A stretch of DNA of 64,000 bases from Ktedonobacter racemifer DSM 44963 (GTDB taxonomy: Bacteria; Chloroflexota; Ktedonobacteria; Ktedonobacterales; Ktedonobacteraceae), in contig NZ_ADVG01000003.1 of the NCBI RefSeq assembly GCF_000178855.1, forward strand, positions 248,001-312,000. The letters run 5' to 3'. This document shows positions 1-8,351 of this stretch, one piece after another. Every line of letters begins with the position of its first letter. Position 1 is the stretch's first letter. The notes beneath the pieces were generated by a model that searched no databases, was not told the origin of the DNA, and was given only the letters and a program-made list of their open reading frames with translations. Made by a program: the position numbers and the translations under genes.

Positions 1-1697
1 CGAGCCAGATATTCTGGAGCTGTCATGCTCATCCAGTTGATACGCCCGGCACGCAGGTCTTCGCGTGTATAGCCGGTCATGCGCAGTAAAGTGTCGTTCG
101 CGTCCACAATCTGCTCACCCTCGGTGGCAAAGATCCCGATAATGTTGGAGTCCATCAGGGTGCTTGCGCGCTCTTGACTCTGGCGCAAGGCTTCCTCGAT
201 GCGCTTCCGGTCCTCGATATCGGTGCCAGTGCCAAACCACTTGACGGTCTGGCCGGTTTCATCACGCATCGGCATAGCGCGGACTAAGAACCAGCGATAG
301 GCTCCAGTTCGACAATCCTTCAGACGATGTTCGCTCTCAAAGGACTCACCTGTTGCAAACGCATGCCGCCACAGAGCTAGAACTCGCTCAAGATCCTCAG
401 GGTGCACGAACTGACTCCATCCATCGCCTTGGAGGTGCTCAGCATCGGTCTGCGCAAGGTCTCTACACCGCTGATTCACGTAATCGAGACCGCCATCTGG
501 TCGCGCGGTCCACACGAGCTGAGGCACCGTTTCGGCCAGCACCCGCCAGTTCTCCTCGCTGGCTTTGAGCCGCTGCTCAGCCTGTTTCTGATCGTCGATG
601 TCGGTACAGGTACCAAACCATTTCAATGTCGTCCCCTGATCATCCTTGTGCTGCATTGCTCGGACAAGGAACCAGCGATAGGCTCCGGTCGTGCCCTGGC
701 GCAGGCGCAGTTCTGTTTCATAGGGCCCGTCGGTTTGGACAGCACGCTGCCACACCTCCAGGACGTGTTGTTGGTCGTCGGGGTGGATGGCCTGGAGCCA
801 GCCATCCCCTTGGTATTGTTCAGAAGTCATGTCGGTATAGTCACACCAGCGTCGGTTACTGTATTCACGCGAGCCATCGGGGCGTGCCATCCAGACAAGT
901 TGGGGGATGGCATCGATCAGGACACGCAGTTCGTCTTCGGCGTGCTTGCGTTCGGTGATATCCCGGCCTGCACAGATGAGATACTCGACCTGCTGGCTGG
1001 CATCCCGAAGGGCGGTAATCGTCATCAAAATATCCAGAGACAGGTCGGTTCGGGGATGGATTTTAGCCTCAAAGCGCACGGTTTCTCCCCTGGCGGCTCT
1101 CGCAATGGCTGTGCGCAAGTGCTCTTGGACAACCGAGTCAGAGGACCACGCAGGTAGGTCGGTCAACGGTGTGCCCACCACCACCTCCCACTGCAGGTGG
1201 GCATCTGCCAGGGAAAGCTGATTGATGTCGAGGACCAGCCCCTCGGGAGTCACGATCATGACGCCATCACCGACGCTGTCCAGAAGATCACGGTACAGGT
1301 GTTCGTTCTGGCTCAAAGCATGCTGGAGGGGCAATGGTTCCAGCTGTTCGTGGAAAAAGAGCGCGAGGCCTTCGTCGGTCGGAGAGAGCGAGACGTGCAG
1401 CCAGCGGTTGGTGGCGGGAGACACATACGTCACTTCGGTTGGTTCTCGGGTCTCTTTGGCCTTGTGGACGGCCTGGTAGAGCGACGGGCTGACCAGGTGG
1501 AGCGCGCCGCACCACAAGGACGTGCCACAGGCCTCCTCTCGCGTGGTTCCGGAGAGTGTCCGGGCGCTCGCATTGGCATAGATAATCGCTTCTGTGTCAT
1601 CGACGACAAATACGGCATCCGGAAGGGTCTCAAGCATGTGGAGGAGCGTCTCACGCGACCCAGGAGTGACACGCTTGGTCTGCTTGGCATTGGACAT
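1..1697 (-). CDS. Multi-PAS signalling protein, 3' end outside window
   Basis: This is the N-terminal 565 codons of a cytoplasmic sensor that runs off the left edge. No membrane segment is visible. At least four PAS domains follow one another (about residues 16-125, 140-255, 262-390 and 393-515) and a fifth begins near 525. PAC-type ends such as AGRDITERKHAE and WFGTGTDIEDRKR mark the boundaries. PAS3 and PAS4 are close paralogues, both carrying TGAYRWFLVRAM. The ATG at 1695-1697 is preceded by a GGGAGAGG ribosome site. The output domain is missing; a histidine kinase is the usual partner of such arrays, but that is inference. Confidence 0.85.
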   Translation of the reverse strand, partial: MSNAKQTKRVTPGSRETLLHMLETLPDAVFVVDDTEAIIYANASARTLSGTTREEACGTSLWCGALHLVSPSLYQAVHKAKETREPTEVTYVSPATNRWLHVSLSPTDEGLALFFHEQLEPLPLQHALSQNEHLYRDLLDSVGDGVMIVTPEGLVLDINQLSLADAHLQWEVVVGTPLTDLPAWSSDSVVQEHLRTAIARAARGETVRFEAKIHPRTDLSLDILMTITALRDASQQVEYLICAGRDITERKHAEDELRVLIDAIPQLVWMARPDGSREYSNRRWCDYTDMTSEQYQGDGWLQAIHPDDQQHVLEVWQRAVQTDGPYETELRLRQGTTGAYRWFLVRAMQHKDDQGTTLKWFGTCTDIDDQKQAEQRLKASEENWRVLAETVPQLVWTARPDGGLDYVNQRCRDLAQTDAEHLQGDGWSQFVHPEDLERVLALWRHAFATGESFESEHRLKDCRTGAYRWFLVRAMPMRDETGQTVKWFGTGTDIEDRKRIEEALRQSQERASTLMDSNIIGIFATEGEQIVDANDTLLRMTGYTREDLRAGRINWMSMTAPEYLA

Positions 1698-2326
1698 AGA
1701 GGTGGTACCTCTCCCTTTCACGTACCCCATCCCTGAGAAAGAAGATGCATTTCTGCTCGAATCGAGAGCACGTCTAGTATGTACTATCTTCGAGGAACAA
1801 GCAAGCTGGACTGGACTCCCGTACCAGACCTTGAAGGAACACGAGCATGAGCAGCAACGAGAGACGCTCAAGAAGCAGAGTATTCTCGAAACGCGAGGGA
1901 ACAGTGCTGTGGCTGAAAGCAGATCTACAAAAAGAAAGGTTCGTTCAGAAGCCAATCTGTGCCCACTGGTTCTTTACGTATTCTAGAGCTTTCACGAAAA
2001 GTGCGGGAGTGCCCGGAATACCACGCTAAGCGCTTAGCGTGGTATTCCGGGCCGTTTGTACTCAAGGGCCCATTGACACCTTACGTAGCGATGAGCCAGG
2101 TACATCAATGCTTGGGTTGATCTTGTGTCGATCATTGAGGATGTTTTTCCAGCCGTGACCGGGATCCCACCAGGGAAAAGACGGCAGGCAACGATACCGA
2201 AGTCATCGAGATCGTTGCTGCCGTGCGCTCCTATTTCAATGGACTTCTGAGCACAGTTTGAGTCCATTCTGATTGATGCTATGCTTCACAACCAGTGCCT
2301 GATGATTGGTCAAGTCGCAAAGGTTC
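1698..2326. other. Intergenic stretch without a convincing gene
   Basis: This gap separates the PAS gene start from the nitroreductase stop. It holds the promoter region of the PAS gene, a small inverted repeat CTCGAATCGAG at 1756-1766, and the long palindrome at 2011-2052. Short open frames on both strands show no family resemblance. Confidence 0.5.
2011..2052. terminator. Perfect 42-bp palindrome, probable terminator
   Basis: Arms of 21 bp (2011-2031 and 2032-2052) are exactly complementary with no loop. It lies about 275 bp downstream of the nitroreductase stop. There is no T-run after either arm. Termination is inferred from its 3' position and from similar structures elsewhere in the window. 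Confidence 0.5.
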
Positions 2327-2974
2327 TTACGCAGCGGGACCCTGCTCGTAGAAGATAACTTCCTCATGAGGGTGACGGCTTCCTTCCTCTGGTGTCTCGT
2401 CTGCATAACCAACAGGAAAAATACTATAGCTTCTCCACGTCGCAGGCACACCGAGGAAGTCACGCAGTTCCTCTTCTATTTGCAGATTAATATGCTGATT
2501 GGAGGCTGCCAGCCCGGCGGCAGCGATAGCATTCCATACATTGGCCTGGGCTATACCCAGAGCCTGAGCAGAGAAATTTTTCCAGAGTTCCTGGCCTCCC
2601 GGAAACGGTGGGTTGTCCGCAACGGCAGAGTCCTCGTAAAAAACAAGTGTGAAAACACCTGAACGATAGCCAGGAAGGCGGTCCAGAGCACGTTGCAATT
2701 GCTCCCCCTGTAATTTCTGCTTCAATGTGCTCTCAATAAAATCCCAAAGCTCCATATGACGCTCTTTCACTATGGCAATACGGGTCGGCTGTGAATTGGC
2801 AGAGGAAGGCGACCAGCGGCCTGCTTCAACTATACCGCGAATCGTCTCGTCAGGGACTGGGCCATATGTAAGCTTACGTATAGAACGCCGTTTCTGGACA
2901 TAATTCAGATAGGACTGGAGTCCGGCGTAATCTGGCTGGAATGATTCCTCTTTTGTCGTTATTTCAGTACTCAT
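2327..2974 (-). CDS. Nitroreductase family protein
   Basis: A 215-residue soluble flavoprotein of the nitroreductase fold, expected to use FMN and NAD(P)H to reduce nitro or quinone compounds. The N-terminal motif KRRSIRKL (around residue 30) and the SPSSANSQPTRIAIV segment match the phosphate and FMN-binding elements of the family. Length is normal. The ATG at 2974 follows GGAGGAAAA. It lies downstream of the DoxX gene on the same strand, so both may answer to the divergent TetR regulator. Substrate cannot be read from the sequence. Confidence 0.88.
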   Translation of the reverse strand: MSTEITTKEESFQPDYAGLQSYLNYVQKRRSIRKLTYGPVPDETIRGIVEAGRWSPSSANSQPTRIAIVKERHMELWDFIESTLKQKLQGEQLQRALDRLPGYRSGVFTLVFYEDSAVADNPPFPGGQELWKNFSAQALGIAQANVWNAIAAAGLAASNQHINLQIEEELRDFLGVPATWRSYSIFPVGYADETPEEGSRHPHEEVIFYEQGPAA

Positions 2975-3248
2975 TTTTCCTCCAAAATGGGAATAGTTTT
3001 GTTGGGTATGGTCCGGTCAATTTCAAAGGCACTGTTCAAATAGGGACCAGGCGCTCTCATCCTTCTCCCCTTGAATGAGTTCCCGAAGGAACTGGCTTCT
3101 CAAGCAGGAAGCCGACGAGTCACATAGCGTGCCACCTGTCGAGGAGAAGAAGCGCCTGCGCCCTCGTCGCCTTGAGCGCCGTTCGGATACACATCGGTAA
3201 ACGTTGTGGCCTGGCTTTCCCACGGCCACAGCGTCCACAACACTCGAC

Positions 3249-3602
3249 TTATGCCAGGGGATGATGAATGGCCAGCAGGGCAACTGACAGTATGAGCAAG
3301 ACCGCCGCTGGAGCGATACCAGAGATTGCGTCCTTCGCACGAATATGCGTCAGGACCGCACCCACCATGATACATATTAGGAGCGCTGCGCCCAATGTCG
3401 CCAGGATAGGCACCCAGATACCCGCAATCAAGCCCAGGGCAGCCACAATTTCAAGCACACCGGTCAGGACCAAGAACCAGACAGGAAAATGGTTCTTCTG
3501 AAAGCCCTCCACCATCTGCTTACTACGCGTCACCTTCGGGTAGCTAGCCGCGAGGAATGCCAGCGCCAATAATACCTGCAAAACAAGTGCAACCCAGTAC
3601 AT
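3249..3602 (-). CDS. DoxX family membrane protein
   Basis: A 117-residue integral membrane protein with four predicted helices, typical of DoxX/DoxX-like proteins. Helices are seen around YWVALVLQVLLALAFLAA, FLVLTGVLEIVAALGLIAG, ILATLGAALLICIMVGAVL and AAVLLILSVALLAI. The start at 3602 (MYWV) is preferred over an upstream in-frame start at 3626 because AGAAGGGC sits about 9 bases before it. DoxX proteins are often found beside redox enzymes; here a nitroreductase follows. The gene faces a TetR regulator across two operators. Exact function is unknown. Confidence 0.85.
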   Translation of the reverse strand: MYWVALVLQVLLALAFLAASYPKVTRSKQMVEGFQKNHFPVWFLVLTGVLEIVAALGLIAGIWVPILATLGAALLICIMVGAVLTHIRAKDAISGIAPAAVLLILSVALLAIHHPLA

Positions 3603-3646
3603 ACATATTCGCCCTTCTACGGGCACTCAAGCCCGACTCTCTCCAT

Positions 3647-3715
3647 TTGTCAACACCTGTTGACAACTAAGAACACTATAAACTATCTCATCTGCTTTTG
3701 TCAACGCCTGTTGAC
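3647..3715. promoter_or_regulatory. Paired TetR-type operators
   Basis: Two near-identical inverted repeats lie between the divergent doxX and tetR genes: GTCAACACCTGTTGAC at 3649-3664 (perfect, extended by TT/AA) and GTCAACGCCTGTTGAC at 3700-3715 (one mismatch between arms). Their starts are 51 bp apart, about five helical turns. Size and position fit TetR dimer sites controlling both directions. The assignment to the adjacent regulator is inference. Confidence 0.75.
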
Positions 3716-3787
3716 TATGGTATGATTGATGATGAGATAGGAACAGCATGAGAGATACACGTGGGTCCAGGAATGCGAGGAATCGAG

Positions 3788-4426
3788 ATGAGTTTACGAG
3801 ACACAGCGAAACACACTGCTCGTCGTTGTCGTCGCGAGCGCGACGCAGTTGCGACACGCCAGGCTATCTTAGAGGCGGCGCGCACGCTCTTTGCACATGA
3901 TAGCTATGAGTGCGTCACCATTCGCGACATCGCCTCCAAAGCCGGTATCGATCCCGCTTTGGTCATTCGCTACTTTGGTTCAAAAGAAGATCTCTTCCTG
4001 GCAACATTAGATAAAGGCAACTGTAGCAGCCTCCCTGGTGGAGAGAGTATGGGGCTGGGTCATGGTTTGATTCACCACTACATATCGCATTGGAGCAAAC
4101 AGGATGCCAGCGATCCGCTCCTCATCATGATCCGTTCAGCATCGAGCAATGATAGCTCTGACATACTCCGCCAGGCCCTAAACGAACAATTCCTGCAGCC
4201 TATCGCGGAGCAGGTTGGCGGTCCTGATGGGCATCTACGCGCCGAACTGGCCTTGTCACAACTCATTGGCGTCAATATTATGCGTAGCTTGCTACACACC
4301 GAGGCCCTGAGCGCGATCCCTGATGAGCAGCTCATCCAGATTGTCGGTTCCGTCTGCCAGCACTATCTCAGCGATGAACTTGAAGAGACGAGCACATCGA
4401 AAGAAGAGCCCATAGAGAGGAGATAG
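3788..4426 (+). CDS. TetR family transcriptional regulator
   Basis: A 212-residue one-component regulator. The N-terminal helix-turn-helix is clear: ATRQAILEAARTLFA, then TIRDIASKAGIDPALVIRYF and GSKEDLFLA, a standard TetR_N layout. The C-terminal ligand domain carries a 'tetracyclin repressor-like' pattern (ELALSQLIGVNIMRS). The ATG at 3788 follows GCGAGGAATCGAG; an upstream GTG at 3761 is possible. It is divergent from DoxX and nitroreductase genes and the intervening operators suggest it represses both them and itself. The inducer is unknown. Confidence 0.88.
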   Translation: MSLRDTAKHTARRCRRERDAVATRQAILEAARTLFAHDSYECVTIRDIASKAGIDPALVIRYFGSKEDLFLATLDKGNCSSLPGGESMGLGHGLIHHYISHWSKQDASDPLLIMIRSASSNDSSDILRQALNEQFLQPIAEQVGGPDGHLRAELALSQLIGVNIMRSLLHTEALSAIPDEQLIQIVGSVCQHYLSDELEETSTSKEEPIERR

Positions 4427-4507
4427 ATTCATGGCTGGTTATTTGCTTCTAAATTTGGGAATGAAACGGCTCTCCCTCACTTTGCGTGATAAGCTCTTCA
4501 ATATGAC

Positions 4508-4976
4508 GTGCGTGAGGAGAATCTCGCCATTCAAATCGATACAGATTTTTTACTCCCACCTTGCCCTAGTTTGAAACTGACCGATGTGGAAATCTCGAAG
4601 AATCAACTCATTCTCCATGTGACTAGCACGAGTCCACAGGCAAACTGCCCAGTGTGTCAAACAACTTCATCTCAAGTACATAGTTATTATATGCGTACCA
4701 TCACCGATCTCTGCTGGGCCGATTTAGGGGTGCGGCTCCCCCTGCGGGTGCGCCGTGCGCGTCTGTTCAAACCAGATGTGTAGGCGGCGCACGTTTGCTG
4801 AGCGACTTGGCCAGGAGATCAAAGCCTACGCCCGACGCACTAGACGCTGCACCATTCACTTGCAAAAGGTTGGCCTTCTGTTGGGAGGAAATGCTGGCGC
4901 TCGTCTGGCTCAATTCATTGGTCTGCCTACCAGTTCCGATACCCTTCTGCGGCTGGTACGAGCTGGCATAGGCTGA
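4508..4976 (+). pseudogene. ISL3-type transposase remnant (frameshifted, truncated)
   Basis: Only the N-terminal part of an ISL3-family transposase remains. Residues such as FLLPPCPSLKLTD and the zinc-finger half CPVCQTTSSQVHSYY read in one frame from 4508. At about 4755-4770 the homology jumps to another frame, giving CSNQMCRRRTFAERLGQEI and onward to 4976. The DDE catalytic core is absent. The element is therefore dead. It sits just before the MarR promoter and may have brought sequence into that region. ISL3 assignment rests on the recognisable zinc-finger/HTH region. Confidence 0.75.
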
Positions 4977-4981
4977 GCTCC

Positions 4982-5041
4982 TTGACTTATCGCTTGTACA
5001 TTTGCTATAGTTTACCTAATAAAAAAATTGCAAGTTTGCAA
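4982..5041 (+). promoter_or_regulatory. Promoter and candidate MarR operator
   Basis: A -35 TTGACT (4982-4987) and -10 TATAGT (5006-5011) are separated by 18 bp. Just downstream, TTGCAAGTTTGCAA (5028-5041) has two TTGCAA half-sites and would cover the start of transcription. This fits autoregulation by the MarR protein encoded next. Confidence 0.6.
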
Positions 5042-5085
5042 CTAAAGAAGGAAAGGGGCCGTCAATTCATACAACTGACCAGGAA

Positions 5086-5574
5086 TTGCTCGCACAGAGC
5101 ATGCGCACTCTCAGGCGGGCCATTTTCCAGGATTTTATTGTTGGTATGCTACGCGCCGATCAAGCATTTGATCTCTCATTTGCGCAGGTAGCTACCTTAA
5201 TCACGTTAGAGACAAAGGGTGAATTGAGCATCAAGCAGATCGCCGAACAGCTAGGCCGTTCACTCTCAGCCACCAGCCGCCTGATCGACCAGCTTGTGGT
5301 GCAGGGGCTGCTAAGTCGGCGCGAAGACAAACGCGATCGCCGCACCAAACAGGTTGCACTGACCGAACATGGTCGAGCATTGATCGCACAAGTTGAACAA
5401 CGACGCGCCGATGCGCAAATTGCCGTGATGGCTTATCTTTCACCAGAGGAGCAGGCACAGGTATTGCAGGCAATGCTGCTCCTGGCTGAAGCAGGAAAAA
5501 GAAAGGGGGAGCATGATGTCTCTCCAGCCACAGAGTCAACCATCTCTCAATCAAGCTGTGAAAGCAAAAGCTGA
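5086..5574 (+). CDS. MarR family transcriptional regulator
   Basis: About 162 residues with the winged-helix MarR core: LSFAQVATLITLETKG, then SIKQIAEQLGRSLSATSR as recognition region and the wing REDKRDRRTKQVALTEHG. The start is uncertain. TTG at 5086 is given, but the reading frame stays open upstream through a segment (5065 on, IHTTDQELLAQ) that looks like the natural N terminus, with GAAGGAAAGGGG placed suitably before an ATT codon at 5065. The gene precedes a PEP-utilising enzyme by about 67 bp, probably in one operon, and likely regulates it. Confidence 0.85.
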   Translation: MLAQSMRTLRRAIFQDFIVGMLRADQAFDLSFAQVATLITLETKGELSIKQIAEQLGRSLSATSRLIDQLVVQGLLSRREDKRDRRTKQVALTEHGRALIAQVEQRRADAQIAVMAYLSPEEQAQVLQAMLLLAEAGKRKGEHDVSPATESTISQSSCESKS

Positions 5575-5641
5575 GCTGACTTCTCATTCTAATAGTGCAA
5601 CACAAGCAAGCGCACCGCTGCCAGGACAAGAGGACAACACT

Positions 5642-8305
5642 ATGCAAGCACTAGATGCCCTTGTGATCCCGTTGGCAGGGCTGCATCGAGATCAGCTAGC
5701 GCGGGTTGGTGGCAAGGCAGCTAACCTGGGCGAAATGATCAGCGCCGGGTTGCCCGTTCCCCTGGGCTTCTGCGTCACCACGCATGCCTATGCCCGATTC
5801 GCCGCTGATGCCGGAATGGATTCATTGCTGGCTGAGGCTCAGACAGTAGACCACAATATCCTGGCAGAAGCAGCTCGTACTCGTCTCCTGAATACAGCAC
5901 TTCCTTCTGAGATCGCTGAAGCCATCCTCCATGCCTACCAGCAGCTTGGCGAGAACACTCCTGTAGCCGTGCGCTCCTCCGCCACTGCCGAAGATCTGCC
6001 CGGAGCATCCTTTGCCGGTCAGCAAGACACCTACCTCAATATCGTTGGGCAAGAGGCCCTGCTCAATGCGGTACAGCGCTGCTTTGCCTCCCTCTGGAGC
6101 GACCGCGCCGTCAGCTATCGTTCCAATCTGAAGGTTGATCAGCGCGCAGTCCGCCTGGCCATCGTCGTACAAACAATGGTTGATTCCACGGTCGCGGGCG
6201 TGCTTTTCACTGCCAATCCGCTCACTGGCAAGCGACGCCAGGCTGTTATCGACGCTAACCCTGGCTTGGGCGAAGCAGTTGTCTCCGGTGCCAGCAACCC
6301 TGACCACTTTGTCGTCAATAGCAGCACCGGCGAAATTGTCGAGCACCATCTCGGCGACAAAAAGCTCGTCATCAGCTCCATCGCGGGCGGTGGCACCTTC
6401 CACGCCGAGAACCAGGCCGCCAGTGATACAGCCTGCCTGACCGATGAGCAGGTGCGCGCACTGGCGCGGCTCGGTGTACAGGTTGAACACTACTATGGTA
6501 CCCCACAAGATATCGAATGGGCCATTGACGCCAACAGCAAACTATGGCTTGTGCAGTCCCGCCCCATTACGACGCTCTATCCTCTGCCAGACAACACTCC
6601 CACCTCTGATGATGACCTGCGCGTCTATTTCTCCTTTAATATCATCCAGGGCGTCTTTGGTCCCATCACGCCTGCTGGCCGTTCAGCCCTCCAGCTCTTT
6701 ACAGGTACCGTCGCCACCTTCATGGGCCTCTCTCCCCGCGATCCCTGGGATGGTCCAGCCATTTTCATAGAAGCAGGCGAGCGTATCTATATTGATCTGA
6801 CCCGCGTGATCCGTAGCGAATTTGGGAGCAAGCTGTTCCGGGACGCGGCCTCGATTGGTGAAACACGCAGTGTCGAACTGATCGAACAACTCAGCAACGA
6901 TCCACGCCTCGCCCTACTTCCCAAACAACGGCTCCGTTTCTGGCGCATACTTGCCACCTTCTTCCTGAACATCCATCTGCCAATCAACGTCCTGCGAACT
7001 CTTATCAATCCCAGGGACGCACAGAAACGCATCAAACAATTCCGCGAGCACCTCGAAGCCCTGGTCGCGGCAGAACATGAAACTGATGCCATTGAAGGGC
7101 TGCAACAGTTTGAGCAAAGTTTTCGCCATGAAGTCAAATGCATGTTACAAACTATTGTCCCCATCATCCCTGCTGGCCTGGGTTCGCACGCCATCGCCAC
7201 CCATCTCCTGGGCAAGGATGCCTCTCCAGCCGATATGCAGATCGTGCTCCGTGGCCTGCCACACAATCCCACCACCGAGATGGATCTGGAACTCTGGACC
7301 ATGACGCAACGCATCAAAGCGAGTCCCCCCACCGCTCAATTTGCGCGTGAAACCTCCACCGCCGAGATCGTGCAAGGCTATCTATCTGGTAGCTTGCCTG
7401 CGCTGTTACAAAACGAGCTTACAACCTTCTTGCGCTGCTATGGACATCGTGCCGTCGCCGAGATCGATATGGGCGTTACTCGCTGGTCTGAAGATCCCAC
7501 GCATATCATCGGCGTACTCGCCAACTACCTGCGCCTGGAGGATAACATCGCCTCACCTGATGTCCAGTTTGAACGTGGAGTGCGTGAAGCTGAGGCTATG
7601 GTCGCCGAACTGACCAGACGTGCCCGCCGCAGGGGCTGGCTACGGGGCAAGCTTGTTGGCTTCTTCCTGAGCCGTGGCCGCGCCCTGGCTGGCTTTCGCG
7701 AAATGCCCAAATATTGCATCATCTTGCTGATGGCCCACCTGCGCAAGTTCCTGCTCGCTATCGGCAAACAACTGGCAGCTAGCGGACAACTGGAAAATGC
7801 GCACGATGTCATCTTCCTCAGCGTGCCCGAAGTCCATCGCGCGCTGGCCGGTGAAGATCTGCGCCCCCTGGTCCACGAGCGACACGACCGCTACGAGAGT
7901 GAAATGGCTCGTCGCCACATCCCTCGCTTGCTTCTCTCGGATGGCACCGAGCCATCGCCCGTCCCTACGGGTGACGCGGCAGCACACATCCTGACAGGCG
8001 CGCCCGCCTCCCCGGGACAGATTACGGCTACAGCTCGTGTCATTCTCAATCCAAACGGTGCTCATCTAGAGCCCGGGGAGATCCTGGTTGCCCCTTCCAC
8101 TGATCCTGGTTGGACGCCGCTTTTCCTGACGGCAGGCGGCCTGATCATGGAAATGGGTGGCATGCTCTCACACGGTGCTGTGGTCGCTCGCGAGTATGGC
8201 ATCCCGGCTGTGGTTGGCGTACCCGCTGCGACCGAACGCATCACCAGCGGCCAGCGCGTCACTATCGATGGCACGAGTGGCACAGTTACCCTCAACGAGG
8301 AGTAA
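5642..8305 (+). CDS. PEP-utilising, rifampicin phosphotransferase-like enzyme (copy 1)
   Basis: An 887-residue three-domain enzyme. The N-terminal ATP-grasp (PEP synthase/PPDK ATP-binding) domain shows VGGKAANLGEMISAGLPVP, RSSATAEDLPGASFAGQQ and GVLFTANPLTG. A variable middle domain follows. The C-terminal swivelling phosphohistidine domain has MLSHGAVVAREYGIPAVVG with the catalytic His. This architecture is shared by PEP synthase and rifampicin phosphotransferase; the mobile His domain at the C terminus and the length favour the latter type. The start at 5642 follows AGAGGAC and matches the N terminus of the paralogue at 8334; the frame is open back to 5513 inside the MarR gene. Substrate is unproven. 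Confidence 0.8.
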   Translation: MQALDALVIPLAGLHRDQLARVGGKAANLGEMISAGLPVPLGFCVTTHAYARFAADAGMDSLLAEAQTVDHNILAEAARTRLLNTALPSEIAEAILHAYQQLGENTPVAVRSSATAEDLPGASFAGQQDTYLNIVGQEALLNAVQRCFASLWSDRAVSYRSNLKVDQRAVRLAIVVQTMVDSTVAGVLFTANPLTGKRRQAVIDANPGLGEAVVSGASNPDHFVVNSSTGEIVEHHLGDKKLVISSIAGGGTFHAENQAASDTACLTDEQVRALARLGVQVEHYYGTPQDIEWAIDANSKLWLVQSRPITTLYPLPDNTPTSDDDLRVYFSFNIIQGVFGPITPAGRSALQLFTGTVATFMGLSPRDPWDGPAIFIEAGERIYIDLTRVIRSEFGSKLFRDAASIGETRSVELIEQLSNDPRLALLPKQRLRFWRILATFFLNIHLPINVLRTLINPRDAQKRIKQFREHLEALVAAEHETDAIEGLQQFEQSFRHEVKCMLQTIVPIIPAGLGSHAIATHLLGKDASPADMQIVLRGLPHNPTTEMDLELWTMTQRIKASPPTAQFARETSTAEIVQGYLSGSLPALLQNELTTFLRCYGHRAVAEIDMGVTRWSEDPTHIIGVLANYLRLEDNIASPDVQFERGVREAEAMVAELTRRARRRGWLRGKLVGFFLSRGRALAGFREMPKYCIILLMAHLRKFLLAIGKQLAASGQLENAHDVIFLSVPEVHRALAGEDLRPLVHERHDRYESEMARRHIPRLLLSDGTEPSPVPTGDAAAHILTGAPASPGQITATARVILNPNGAHLEPGEILVAPSTDPGWTPLFLTAGGLIMEMGGMLSHGAVVAREYGIPAVVGVPAATERITSGQRVTIDGTSGTVTLNEE

Positions 8306-8317
8306 GCGTTTGCGCGT

Positions 8318-8351
8318 ACCGTAGAGGTGCTGGCTACAGCACCTCTACGGT
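8318..8351. terminator. Hairpin between convergent PEP-utilising genes
   Basis: A perfect 15-bp stem (8318-8332 and 8337-8351) with a GCTA loop. It lies 12 bp after the stop of the plus-strand gene and overlaps the last codons of the minus-strand gene, so it can serve both. No strong T-run follows. Confidence 0.6.

Noticed and set aside
402..1157. Long plus-strand open frame of 251 codons
   Set aside because: It is the antisense shadow of the PAS gene, which shows clear domain motifs on the minus strand across the whole region.
2034..2267. 77-codon minus-strand frame
   Set aside because: No recognised motif, it overlaps the 42-bp palindrome at its end, and no ribosome site was seen.
4431..4574. 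Short frame starting MAGYLLLN just after the TetR gene
   Set aside because: It overlaps the ISL3 remnant in another frame and stops after about 47 codons without similarity.
4755..4790. Possible programmed frameshift in the ISL3 transposase
   Set aside because: No slippery sequence at the jump and the catalytic core is missing, so decay is simpler.
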